Below are positions 11,056 to 23,027 of a stretch of DNA of 64,000 nt, one piece after another. Origin of the DNA: Amorphophallus konjac (taxonomy: Eukaryota > Streptophyta > Magnoliopsida > Alismatales > Araceae); contig JAHNEJ010003596.1 of assembly GCA_022559845.1 (NCBI GenBank), positions 106,906 to 170,905 of the forward strand, read 5' to 3'. Numbering within the stretch: the first letter of the stretch is position 1; each line of letters begins with the position of its first letter. The position numbers were made by a program, and so were the translations under genes. Under the pieces are notes generated by a model that was given only the letters and a program-made list of their open reading frames with translations, did not search any database and was not told the origin of the DNA.

Positions 11056-13210
11056 ATGTGGACGAACGGTCAAGGAAATGGTGGTGGTCCTAGAACCTTC
11101 ATGGCCGAAGGTCAATCCATTAGTCGCCCTCCTTATTTCGATGGTAGTAACTATCTGTTTTGGAAGAACAGGATGGAAGTGTTCATCAGAGCTCAGAGTC
11201 ATAAATTATGGAGAGTAATCACGGTGGGGCCATATGAGCTGCCACCAAACGAGGATGCTTGGACAGATGATCATGTGAAGCTCTCGTCACTCAACTGGAC
11301 GGCGCTGAACATAATCCAGTGTGCTGTTCATCCAGAGGAATATGCTCGTATATCTGCATACAGAACTGCCAAGCGAATGTGGGATGAGCTGCAATTAATT
11401 ATGAAGGTACAGCTCAAGTGAAAGTCTCGAAGGTAAATCTCTACACCTCCAAGTATGAAATGTTTAAGATGAATGCAGATGAGAATATAACCGAAATGTA
11501 TGCCAGGTTATCCTTGATCACTAACACTCTTAAAGGGCTAGGGAAGGATCTTGCTGAGGCAGATATAGTCAGGAAAATCCTTAGATCTTTATCCCCGGCA
11601 TGGCACACTAAGGCCATTGTGATTGAGGAGTCAAAAGATTTGACTGTCTTAACTGTGAATGAACTCATAGGATCCCTGATGACCTATGAGATGAACTTCC
11701 AAGGAGGTGGAGAAGGTAGTGAGAGGAAGGGTAAAAATGTAGCTCTAAGAGCTTCCCGCAACAAGGGTAGTAAAAGTGGGAGCAGCAGCAGTAGCCCCGA
11801 GTCTGAGTCCGAGCTTGAAGGTCTTTCAGATCTCGACCAGGGGGAGCAGGCTATGCTCACTCGTCAGTTCAGAAAGTTTCTGAGGACAAAGGGGAAGACC
11901 TTCAGGAAGAAGAACCCACACTCTTTTAACAAGAATGCTGAGTTTACCAATTACAGGGATAGAAATCCTAAGAAACTGACTTGTTTTAACTGTAACAAAC
12001 AGGGACACATGAAAGGCGAATGCCCAGAACTCCAGAAGAAAGGTCCCTATCTTCAGAAGAAGTTCACAAAGGTGCAGAAGAAGAAAAAGCCACAGGCGAT
12101 GGTCTGCACATGGAGCGAGGAAGAAGAAAATCCCGAAGACACTTCCTCGGAGGAATATGAAGAAGGAATTTGTCTTATGGCAAACAGTGAAGAGGAGGTA
12201 ATAAACGTTTTTGAAAATTTCTCAATTGATGACTGGGAGGATGCTTATGGTGACTTGCTAGATAAATTTAATTCACTTAGCAAAGAGCACAGAGTTCTGA
12301 AAAGAAAATTTAACACAAATGTTGAAGAACAAACTCTGGTCTGTGAGGAAAATGCAAAGCTAAAAGAACAACTAGAAGAAATGACCTCACAAAGGAAAGA
12401 GAATGATAAGCTTAGGGGAGAAATCAAGAAAGTAAAAAACAGCTCAATGAATTCAAAACTAAAATTGAAGAAAGCATGAGTGAAATCAGAATGAATTCAG
12501 AGAAATATGAAGCTGTGAAGAAAGTAAATGCTGAACTCCTAAAGAATTCTGAGTTTCTTCAAAAGGAGCTGGAAGACAAACAGAAAGTCTTAGAGAAGTT
12601 TGTCCAAGGAAAGACTAGCCTAGATGCTATACTAGGAACTAGGGTCAATTTCAATAAGGAAGGTCTAGGCTATGACCCAACCAACAAGAGACCCTTGCAA
12701 TTCAAGACCATCACCTTCTGTCCAGAGAAGGGAAAAGAAAAGCTGGACACACCATCCAGCTCAAACAGCTCTAAGAAAACTCAAAGTCCTAAAGAGAACA
12801 CAACAACCAGTACTGGACAACCATTCAAGATTGGAATGAACTTTATGAAGAATAACATTAAGTCCATTCACCAGAACACAAATGGTAGCTGGACCAAGAA
12901 AACAAATCAGAATAAGAGCTGGAATTATAACAATCAGATGGGTCCAAACAAGACCTACTGGAGGAACAACTTTCATGGTCAAAGATATACCAATCAACAA
13001 GCCTACAGGAAATTTCCTAGGAATAGGAAGACCAATGAAAGGAATAGAACTCATTTCTCCAGTTCAGCTGGATTGAACTTTAATAAACCAGAAAGGAGGG
13101 TGCCAGAGAAAACCATGCTGAAACAAATCTGGGTACCCAAACACTTGATCAGAGATTTAAACAATGTACTTGGACCCAACTCATCTTGGGTTCCAAATCA
13201 CTCTGCTTGA
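11056..13210 (+). pseudogene. Gag of copia B, frameshifted
   Basis: Reads as a SIRE-type Gag in three frames. From ATG 11056 (or 11101) comes the N-terminal domain with GQSISRPPYFDGSNYLFWK. A shift near 11400 leads to the middle part with the CCHC knuckle CFNCNKQGHMKGEC (about 11980-12020), an acidic stretch, and a long coiled coil rich in K, E and L (12260-12600). A second shift lies near 12435. The C-terminal part is Asn/Lys-rich with the WVPKHL and WVPN motifs that precede protease in this lineage. Two shifts look like single-base losses in homopolymers (TTT near 11400, A-run near 12433). Gag would package element RNA in the cytoplasm. Confidence 0.85.
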
Positions 13211-13223
13211 TATACTTGTGTAG

Positions 13224-16200
13224 GTCGGCCTGGCAGCTGAAGACAACAAGTGGTACCTCGACAGTGGCTGCTCCAGGCATATGACAGGAGACCGATCCAA
13301 GTTCAGCAAGATAGAGATGAAGCCAGGAGGTCTGGTCAAGTTTGGAGGAAAGAACAAAGGTAAAATAATTGGAGTTGGCACAGTAGGTAAGTCTTCCACA
13401 AACTCCATTGAAAAAGTCTTACTTGTGGAAGGGCTACAACATAATCTGATCAGCATCAGTCAGTTATGTGACAAGGGTCACAAGGTTGTTTTTGATGATA
13501 CTTCATGCAAAATCTTTGAAATAAATTCTGATGAGGTTAAATTTGTAGCCAACCGGATTAATAATGTCTACATTGTAGACTTAAATGAGAAATCTGAATC
13601 TACTATTTGTTTATCTGCTAACTCTGAAATTGATGCTTTTGAATGGCATAGACGTCTAGGTCATGCTAGCTTTTCTACTTTAAATAAACTGGTCAAACTT
13701 GATTTAGTTAAAGGCATGCCTAGAATTAAATTAATTCCATTTCAAAATCATGTGATGCCTGTGCTCTAGGCAAACAGACCAGAAACTCTTTCAAATTAAG
13801 ATCTGAGCCATTGTCTTCTAGACCAATGGAACTTCTTCATATGGATCTCTTCGGTCCAACCAGAACTCAGAGTCTTAATGGTAACAGGTTTGGCTATGTC
13901 ATCATAGATGACTTCTCCAGATATTCATGGATATTTTTCTTAGCAAATAAGAGTGATGCATTTCAAAAGTTTAATCTATTTTTCAATAAGGTCAAACAAG
14001 AAGGAAAGTTCAAGGTTAGTTCTATTCAATCTGATCATGGAGGTGAGTTTGAAAATTCCATGTTTACTGAACTTTGTGACAAAGAAGGACTAACTCACAG
14101 GTTTTCCTCTCCCAGGACACCTGAACAGAATGGGATCGTGGAGAGAAGAAATAGAACAGTGGTGGAGATGGCCCGAACCATGTTGATTGAAAGTAAGTTA
14201 CCTAGAAGGTTTTGGGCAGAAGCGGCCAATACAGCAACCTACATAATCAACAGGGCCATGGTAAGACCCATACACAAGAAAACACCCTATGAGCTTCTAA
14301 AAGGTAAGAAACCAAACTTGTTTCATTTCAGAATTTTTGGAGCAAAATGTTTTATTCATAACAATGATAAGAAAGATTTAGACAAGTTTGAAGCCAAGAG
14401 TTCACCTGGAATATTCTTGGGTTACTCAGAAGTGTCAAGGGCATATAGGGTATTTAATGTATCAGATCAGAAAGTGGAAGAATCTCCACACATTCTTTTT
14501 AGTGAAAAGAAAGATGTTTCTAATGTTGAAAATCTTGACAGGGACTCCAATCATGGTGGAGATTTTCTGGAAAACCAACAAGAAGAAGAGAAGACTCAGC
14601 AGAATGGAGAAACAAATTCCCAAAATCAGGAAGGTCAAAGAGAAACAGGTGAGTCTTCAACAAATATTAGATTCCTTAAAGACCATCCGTTAGATAATGT
14701 CATAGGCAATCCTGAAGAACCTCTAAGGACTAGATCTCATTTTAGAAATGTGAATAATGACGACCTAATTGCTTTAGTCTCACAAATTGAACCCAAAACA
14801 GTAGAAGAGGCCTTAGCTGATCAAGGTTGGGTAAATGCTATGAGTGAGGAATTAGGTCAGTTTGAAAGGAATAATGTCTGGGAGCTTGTCCCAAGACCAG
14901 ATGGTATTAATGTCATAGGAACCAAGTGGGTGTTCAAAAATAAGATGAATGAAGATGGAATCATCTCGAGGAACAAGGCCAGACTAGTAGCCAAAGGCTA
15001 CTGTCAGGAATTCGGTGTAGACTTTGATGAATCTTATGCACCAGTTGCTAGGATGGAAGCCATAAGATTGTTGCTTGCCTTTGCATGCTCAAAGAACATT
15101 AAACTCCAACAAATGGATGTTAAAAGTACTTTTTTAAATGGAGTTATTAAAGAAGAAGTCTTTGTTGAACAACCTCCTGGATTTCAATTTTCTCCTCAAC
15201 CTAACCAAGTTTTCAGGTTAAACAAAGCCTTGTATGGTCTAAAGCAGGCTCCAAGAGCTTGGTATGAAAGATTATCTGAATTTCTGATCAGCAAGGGCTA
15301 CAAAAGAGGTAAAGTTGATCAGACTTTATTCACCAAGGGCATGAGTAAAGATCTCATCATAGTTCAGGTATATGTAGATGACATTGTATTTGGATCAACT
15401 AGGCATGAACTATGTGATGAATTTTCTACCATGATGTCTGCTGAATTTGAGATGAGCTTGGTTGGTGAACTAAAATATTTTCTTGGATTGCAGGTACAGC
15501 AGCTAGAAGATGGGTGCTTCATCAACCAAACCAAATACACAATGGAATTGTTCAAAAGGTTTGGCATGGAAAACTTAAAGCACATTACTACACCCATGGG
15601 CACCAATACATCATTGGATGCAGATGAGACAGGTAAAGAAGTAAATGCCAAACTTTATAGAGGTATGATTGGATCACTTCTTTACTTAACAGCCTCTAGA
15701 CCTGATATACAATTCAGTGTAGGAATGTGTGCAAGATATCAGTCTAGACCCACTGAACTACACTTAGCTGCAGTTAAAAGAATCTTCAGATATTTGTCAG
15801 CTAGTCACTCTCTTGGTTTATGGTTTCCTGCTTCTCGCACATTGAATCTAGTAGCATACACAGATGCTGACTATGCAGGCTGTAAACTAGACAGGAAAAG
15901 CACAAGTGGCCATTGTGAATTCTTGGGTGGGTGTTTAGTATCTTGGGGCTCCAAGAAACAACATTCTGTGGCCCTCTCCACTGCAGAAGCTGAATATGTG
16001 GCTGCAGGGAGTTGTGGAACACAAGTAATATGGATTAAACACCAACTTCAGGACTACCAAGTAGACCTGGGGTGCACACCTATTTACTGTGATAATACAA
16101 GTGCCATCAATCTTGCTAAAAATCCTGTTTTGCATTCTCGAACAAAACATATAGAGATAAGACATCATTTTATAAGAGATGAGGTGTCTAAGAATAATTT

Positions 16201-16315
16201 TGAACTGATTCATGTAGGAACAGATAATCAGATTGCTGATATTTTCACAAAACCTCTGGATAATGAAAAGTTCACTACATTAAGAAGAGAGTTAGGCTTA
16301 TACAAAGTGTCTTAA
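13224..16315 (+). pseudogene. Pol of copia B: protease, integrase, RT, RNase H
   Basis: Protease active site WYLDSGCSRHMTGD lies at 13251-13292, followed by the GAG-pre-integrase motif WHRRLGH (13643). A frameshift near 13750, inside the zinc-binding CDAC, separates this from a clean 834-codon frame (13811-16315). That frame holds the integrase core (MDLFGP, SDHGGEF, TPEQNG: the DDE triad), RT with YVDDIVFGS (15371), and RNase H with YTDADYAG (15858) and ADIFTKPL near the end. Junctions: a probable 4-base insertion near 13226 and a single-base loss near 13750. All catalytic residues are present, so only small indels disable it. Confidence 0.92.
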
Positions 16316-17818
16316 TTATGAAGCCTGTTCCTGTTGTGAGGGGGAGGTTTGTCTATCTGTTGGTTAGCCTTCTTGCTTGCTGGTTTAAGGGGGAGTTCGG
16401 AATGCTCACTGGTTAGCTTTCAGGAATGCTCTAAATTGAGGGAAGCCTTGAGATTTTGCTGAAATGTTTTATTGAGGTATGCTATGTCTTAGGGGGAGCT
16501 GAGTTGTAATGTGAGAAGAGAAGTTCTTTGACAAATTCAAAAGGAGTGTCCAGATGTGTATCTCTGCTGGTTTTTCATGACTAATCTAGTGTAGTTCTCT
16601 CAGACAGTAGAGTGTCACTTATCTCTTAAGTCAATAAGTCAGTGTCTCTAAAATCCAATTAGAATCTTTCTTTGGCACTCACTCAGAGATCTGGACTAAT
16701 TGCATAAAGTATATCTTCCTACATTGTCATTGATTATGGTTCAGGCCAAAAACACGTATGTCTTGATATCTGACCCAATCAACTTGAAATCTAGACTTCA
16801 AGACTCAATACAAGAAAAGTCCTTCTCTTTTGGTATTGTCTTCAATCATTCTATCTCTTTAACTCAAGGGCTTAACTGAACAAACATGTTCTGTTTTTGA
16901 TCACTGAGAAACTGGGAGCTTCATCAATGAAATGAATATTTCTCCCAAGTCATGAGGTGTCAGATACTTAAAATAAATGAAAAGTCATGACAGAGCAATG
17001 GTGGCTTGCTGGTGAGTAACTGGGGACTCTGGCCTCTAATCAAGGTGTCTCCTCATGTCAAAAGCCACAGTTACTAACTCTGTTCCTTAAAAAAAAAAAG
17101 GGGAAGTAATGAGGTACTCACTCTGAGTAACTGGGGATTCAGGCCTCTGATCAAGGTGTCTCCCTAATGTCAAAAGAAGTGATCTACCAACTTACTCATT
17201 GATCTTCTTGGAAATCATCTCCAACTAACATTCCTTGTTGTTATGCAACTAATGGATTGCTTGTCCTCAATACCTTGAGAACACCTCTCTGATTTAGACT
17301 CTTGCTGTCTTGTGGAATAGTTGAATGATCAGCTCTATTTGGCCATACTTGTCAACTCCTGCTCTACATCATACACTATGTATGCTGATATACTCTTCAT
17401 AATTCTATTTCTCCATTGTGTACTGAAGCTTAAAGAATCTTCTCTTGATGTTAGAACCTCACTTATTTTCTTAAGACCTATTCGTGACTTTCTGCACTAA
17501 GATCGTTACTGCACTTCTTCTTCATGTCTCCAGCATTGTTATGTCTTCTGCATTTCTTTTTGCTGATGTCAAAGGGGGAGAGAGGTTCTGCTATATCAAT
17601 GATTCAATCAGTTGGCTGTGGCTAGTCGCCTTGGGGAAGTTCCTGATTATGAGTTGTGGGGGAAATGAGAGTGAGTTAATGAGAGTGAGTTGTAGGGTTT
17701 GTCTAATTCATTTGCATGAGCATGCTTTGAATTTAATCTGTTGTTGCAGATGGTATTGATTTCATGTTAAATCCTGATAAACCTTGATATTGCCTGATTC
17801 ATAGTGTTGCCATCATCA
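16316..17818 (+). other. Long 3' non-pol region of copia B
   Basis: About 1.5 kb between the pol stop and the polypurine tract. SIRE elements often carry an env-like frame here. I see no frame over about 90 codons, so any such gene is absent or decayed. The region holds repeated polypurine-tract-like AGGGGGAG words at about 16339, 16388, 16491 and 17573. It also contains a local duplication of about 55 bp (17018-17072 and 17122-17176, both with GTAACTGGGGA and AAGGTGTCTCC). Confidence 0.7.
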
Positions 17819-17831
17819 AAAAGGGGGAGAT
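17819..17831 (+). other. Polypurine tract of copia B
   Basis: AAAAGGGGGAGAT immediately before the LTR start TGTTGTGTCCC. It is the fifth and last of a series of AGGGGGAG words in the 3' region, and sits in the loop of a large inverted repeat (17796-17874). Confidence 0.85.
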
Positions 17832-18064
17832 TGTTGTGTCCCTATGATTTTGATGATGTCTCACAATATAAATCATTTCTTTATCTCAAGATAATCTCAT
17901 GTTTCATCATGTAAGTGAATGGGTTATACAGTAAGGGAATGTCCTGTTCAATTGAACAATTTGACCAAATAAATTTTAGTGTTGCCTGAGTCTTAATGTC
18001 TTGATGGTTTCAACACTATGAATTTTTGTGAACAAAAATGTTTCTCTGTGTTAACGTAAATCCT

Positions 18065-18960
18065 CGAGCCACTTCAGGTAATTTTGGGAATTGTTTTCGT
18101 GTCACTTAAGCCACACTTCGTGTTGCTTTCCCTCACCAACACGAAATGATTTCGTGTCGTCTGAGCATACAACACTCCGTGTTGATTTCCATGCTTGACA
18201 GGAAAACTCGTATGAGGTAATGCTTCGTGTTGTTTTATCCTTGTGCTCTCTGTCTTCGTGTCGTTTCTCTTTGTCGCTTTGTGACCTCATCTCGTGTCAT
18301 TTTTTCTCTCTGCTTGTTTAACTTCGTGTCACCTACTGTTGCTCCTCGAGTCATTTTGTTTTAGTGTCACTGCTTCATCACGTGTCGCGATAGCCGTGTC
18401 ACTCTTCTGACTTCGTGCTATTTTCTGTACCACCCCGTGTTACCCTTATGTCTTCGAGTCCTCTGTATTCATGTCATTTATAGTTATTTGTCTTCGTGTC
18501 GTGGTCAGCCCGTGTCGCCTTGTCTTCGAGTCGTTCATTCGAGCTATTTTGTGCTCGAGTTGTTTTTCTTGTGTTTTCGAGTGTTGTTTCACTTCGTGTC
18601 ATCTTTGGTTGCCGTTTGTTAGTTTGTGTTATTTTTCTGACCCAGTGTACTTTTTGCCTTGTGACCAAACCTAGTGTTGGTTTCTGTTTTTCGTCTTCGA
18701 GTTGGTTTCAGTCCGTGTTGTCCTCGACTTCATATCGTTAGTTGTTTCTTCGCGTACTAAACACTACAGCACCTCGTGCTGTTGAATGTACCACCTCGTG
18801 TCACCTTATGTCTTCGTGTTGCCTTTCCTAGACCTCGTGTCCTTCTTATTTTATAACCTCACTTCGTGTCGTTCTCCTCGTTGTGTCTGCTCTGTTACAG
18901 TGTATCTCGTGTCATTCTTTTCCTATCTCGTGTACTGGTCACGTCGTGCTGTTATCATAT
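18065..18960. repeat. TTCGTGTC/TTCGAGTC word array in LTR B
   Basis: About 35 to 40 copies of a T(T/C)CG(T/A)GT word, often TTCGTGTCGT, spread over 900 bp with unrelated spacers. Neighbouring steps cluster around 14-19 and 31-34 bp (for example 18293-18325, 18347-18381-18414, 18495-18511-18527). The phasing is looser than in LTRs C, E and H. Confidence 0.7.
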
Positions 18961-19165
18961 ACCTCATGCAGCTTTAGTTTTAGTGGCCATACTGCGTGTT
19001 AATGGTTTTTATCTTCTTACAGGTACAGGGAAGATTATTCCCTAATAAAGGGGGTGCACGTGATCCAAGACAAGAGGAACCAATCTAATGAGGTCACGTG
19101 GCAGGAAGGTTCTGGATCGAGCGTGGGAGGCACACGCGTTTTGTGCCCTATCCACCTGCTGCCGC

Positions 19166-19173
19166 TATAAATA
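19166..19173 (+). promoter_or_regulatory. TATA box in copia B 3' LTR
   Basis: TATAAATA at the same LTR position as 10139-10146. Confidence 0.65.
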
Positions 19174-20058
19174 GAAACCTTCGTCCACCGATGAAGGTGA
19201 TCAGAGCCAAGAAAGAAAAGGCAGTATTGCAGAGAGCTCGATCCACCAGTAAAGAGAAAGAAAAAGAGAGAAAGAAAAAGAGAGATAGCAGTGAAGAGAG
19301 AAAGAGAGTTTGCAGTATCGGGTTTCTGAAATTGCTTCCCAGGAAGCTACATTTGTATTAACTCTCAGTATCGAATGTTTTCTCGATCAGTCTTTAGTTT
19401 CTTTTCTGATTTTCTTTATGTGTTCTTTGTCTATTTCTGATCTGTTCCCCGCCGGTGTGTGGAGGAAGGGAGTCTAACTCCGGTTTCCCTCTGGGTTGCA
19501 GAGGAAGAGAGATCGCTGATCTCTGGTGTTGCTAGTGACGGGTTGTCATTAGCAGGTTCCCTCCGGTGTGTGGAGGAAGGGAGAGGCACTCTCCGGTTCT
19601 GTTCGTGCTGGGTGCTAGAACAGGTTACAAGCTCTGTGGATAGCAGAGCTTGGTTGAGGGATTTGTCTCCCTTGGGTTTTCAAGCTGTTTGGCAGCAAGT
19701 TGTTCGCAGACTGAGTCTGCTGTGCTCTAGCAGTGGCTAGTGGAATCCTCACTCTAGTTGGAGTGAGGTGTGGATGTAGATTACGGACTGCAGTCGAACC
19801 ACCTAAAAATCGGTTGTCTTCTCTGTGGTTTGCGATCTTTATCAGCGCTCTCTATCTGCTTGTCTCTTCGACTAGTTGTGTGTTCAGCTCTTAATCATCA
19901 TTTTCTTATTCGATCTTGTTTGGTACCTGCATTTGCAATTCTTTGTGTGCCAGTTTAGAAGGGGCATAAGCGGTAGATTTATTTTCTCGCCTAAGCTTTG
20001 CAAATTGGGAGTGATCTATTCATCCCCCCCCTTCTATATCACTCTCGCTGCGCTAACA

Positions 20059-22681
20059 GTAGCCAGGTTGGGAATTCCATGAATGGTTGTTCTCTAATGA
20101 TTGTTGATGATGTGAAAGCCCAAAGGATGTGGAAGGCACCCATCAAAGGTGCTACTAACCATAAAAGACCCAAGAATTCTTGGGTACCAAACGTGGTAAA
20201 ATGAGTTTTGGTTACAGGTGTGCCTTGGGATTGAAAATAAAGAGGGTAAATAAACCAAGGCACTCAAGAAAGGTAAAACCCCATTACTGCTCACTACAGG
20301 CTTATTCATTTGAATTTTGTTTGATGATTGCATATCATGTTTAATCTGCTAATCTGAATTTCATGCATAGATCTGAATCTGTTCTTTGCATCCTCTGTCT
20401 CTCAATGCATATATTGATTTGAAGTGTGCTCATATCAAATTGAGATTGGATTGCACATCATGTTTAACTGTCATGCATGACCATTATGGTATATCAAATG
20501 GTAAGTTACTAAAGGGCAGATGCTATCTGTCTGGAAGTTCTTACTATATATGAGGTGGTCTTTAGACCAAGTCTTCTGCCTAGTACCGTTGGTCAAAAAT
20601 TTTCACATAGAGCAGTCTAGACCTTCATGAGCATATTTTCTTAAAATCCAATGTTTAGCTTTCATTGCATATATTGCATAAAGTTAGGGGGAGCATCTAT
20701 AGTTTTTTTAAAATGGGTGTTTAAATATCTATTTCCTCACTCACACTCTGTCTATCTCGATCGACCTAACTGCTCACTTCAGTCAACCGATGCTCCTTGT
20801 TTCAGTCTGTGCTATCTTGGCTATGATCTGGTTGTGTAAGGCCCCATGTTACTGTGATTGAACTCATGCCTACATAGTTGTTCTGATCCCTGGGTTCTCA
20901 CTTGATCTCAGCTATTTTGAATTTCACAAATATCTTTGTTAAAATCTTCTGAGTATTTCACTTACATGGCCTTGAAAGTCACAGGCGATTGCTTCTGTTT
21001 TTGCTAAAAGGGAGCCTCACTTGAAAATTTTGGATTGTCTTGAAAAGACCTTGTTCATATCCTCCATGAAGCCTGACCATCTTAGCTACATGCATGAACT
21101 TCAAGTGGTTCTCACATATAATGCATGCTCTTGTTGTTGCTTCTATTGATTGTTGGCTGCTCTTAAACTTCCTTGACCAAATATTGAGAAATTTTCAATC
21201 TGCATATCATGACCATAAATCTGAAAATCTCTTCAATAAAGAAACTTCTATTATACATGATTATGAATGTCTAAAAGATTGTGTTGGTTTAAGTTTAATG
21301 TATTCCTGAGTTTAGTTGTGAAAAAATTGAAAATATCTGGATCACTCTTTTAATAAAACTTAACCAACTATCTCATGCATTTTCATGCAAGATCTTCTGA
21401 AATATGAAAACTCTAAAATCATGGCTTTCTTTGGTTGAGGTACATGTAGTAAGTATTGTCTTTAAACATCTGATTTCTTCTGAAATGTCTAAGGGTCAAA
21501 AGCTGTCAGAGCAATGACTTTGGTCACTGAGAAACCATGTCCAAAGGGCTGAGTCATGACGTGCCATAATTAACTCTGCTGAAAAATAATTGAAATTTGG
21601 CAGAGCAATGGCTTGCATACTGAGAAATACATCTCACTCATCAAGAAATGAGTTGAGGTATGTCATGAAGTGTCAATGCTATCTCTGTTCTTATGAAGCA
21701 TGACAGTTAGTCATTCCAAGTGCTTAGGGATCCTGGCATCTAAACAACATATATCCTCTAGTTACAAGGGTGTACTAAACTTAGTTGCTCCTGATAGTTG
21801 CATATAAAAAGTTTGTTGAGCAAATGCAATAATTAAATCTTGTTTCAAATGAAATTTCTGAAAATTGCTGCAACCTTAGAGAAAATCAAATGATTTCATG
21901 TATGTTTAACCTCAATACTCCTTCATGTAATTCCTAAAAGGGTCATTGAACTTTGAGTAAGTAAGATGAAAGAAGGTTAAACAAGTCTGTCTTATGAGAA
22001 TTTGGTTCAGTTGTATTAAAATTTGATTTCAGATATGAGTATAGATTTTCTATTAACAAACTGTGAATACATCATTTTTTAAACCAGGTTGGTCAATAAA
22101 GATTTATTCATAAGCCTTTATAATGGAAGACTCTGGATTTATGAAATTGATATCCCATTTAAAACCCTTTTTAATCCTTTAGAAATCCAGTTGAAAACTT
22201 CTGTACTAAGTGCTCCATTTCTACTCAAATTCTTGAACTCAGTTTGCTCTGCTATCTGTTTCCACCGCACTGCCCATTCAATTCATATGTCTGATTGTGT
22301 ATGGATGCCTTGTGTTTTTGCTGACAATCTAAATAGACTGTCCTTCTGCTGTCCTTACTTTTGCATGATCTCATTATCTCCAGTGCTTACACTACCAGTT
22401 CACCCTTCTGGACAAGGGGAGTTCATTAGATCTGAGTGATCAGTTCTTTCATTCAGGGGGAGAGCTCTTGAGAGAACATCATTGTGCATAATTTGTTTCA
22501 AGGGGGAGAATAGTTTACATGCTCAGTTTAATGTTTCTTATTTTTGATGACGTCAAAGGGGGAGAAGTATTCCATTGAGTCTGTCTGCATCTGCACTAAG
22601 TATCCATTGAGTATGTATGCATCTGTACTACACTTGACTTATTTGGATGATTGTGTGACTCATAGTGTTGCCATCATCAAA
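20059..22681 (+). pseudogene. Internal remnant of copia C lacking pol
   Basis: The first 140 bp read KAQRMWKAPIKGATNHKRPK followed by NSWVPN, similar to the WVPN end of the Gag of copia B. After this, where protease and pol should follow, no integrase, RT or RNase H motif appears on either strand. The remaining 2.5 kb resembles the 3' non-pol region of B (AGGGGGAG words at about 20686, 22455, 22501 and 22557; shared words such as CAGAGCAATG). Either pol was deleted or this is a non-autonomous derivative. The Gag assignment of the short start is tentative. Confidence 0.6.
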
Positions 22682-22692
22682 AAGGGGGAGAT
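22682..22692 (+). other. Polypurine tract of copia C
   Basis: AAGGGGGAGAT immediately before the LTR start TGTTGTGCCCC. It lies at the tip of a strong inverted repeat (22657-22735). Confidence 0.85.
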
Positions 22693-23027
22693 TGTTGTGC
22701 CCCTATGGTTTTGATGATATCAACCACTATGAGTCATCTTAATCATTTCTTAATGTGAATGTGAATCTTATGTTACACTTTCTTTGATAATCATGATTCA
22801 TTTATGTATGCAAAGCATGTAGATTCAGTAACAACATGTTCTGAAGAATGATCAAAAGGTGGATCAATGATCAAAAGGAAAGGAAAGAATAAACTGAGCA
22901 TCCGGTCAACAAGTCAATGGTCAATAAGTCAAAGTCAACTGAGCTAGAGTCAAAGGTTCAGTCAAGTTATGAAGAAATCAGAAAAGCTAAAAAACCAGGA
23001 TGATATATCTGACTGTGCATAGACCAA

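Larger units (their letters stand above)
9426..20058 (+). mobile_element. Copia element B (SIRE/Maximus-like), defective
   Basis: LTR (9426-11030, left part lost beyond gypsy A), primer-binding site, gag, pol in copia order (protease-integrase-RT-RNase H), a long 3' untranslated region, polypurine tract, and complete 3' LTR. Gag opens with a SIRE-type motif (GQSISRPPYFDGSNYLFWK) and the element has the long 3' non-pol region of that lineage. Its right end joins gtagc of element C. Coding is interrupted by small indels. LTRs are about 98% alike by eye, more divergent than those of the gypsy A nested inside it, which fits the order of insertion. Confidence 0.92.
17832..20058 (+). repeat. 3' LTR of copia B (2227 bp, complete)
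   Basis: Starts TGTTGTGTCCC after the polypurine tract and ends ..GCGCTAACA. The U3 half (18065-18960) is filled with CGTGTC/CGAGTC words. A TATA box is at 19166-19173. Frames inside, such as the 87-codon one at 19098-19361 and its twin at 10071-10334, lie over the promoter and purine-rich leader and are not supported as genes. Confidence 0.93.

Noticed and set aside
17018..17176. Tandem duplication in the copia B 3' region as a novel element
   Set aside because: Only a local duplication of about 55 bp in non-coding element sequence; no further structure.
16316..17818. Env-like gene after pol in copia B
   Set aside because: Expected for some SIRE elements, but no frame beyond about 90 codons and no signal peptide or membrane segment found.
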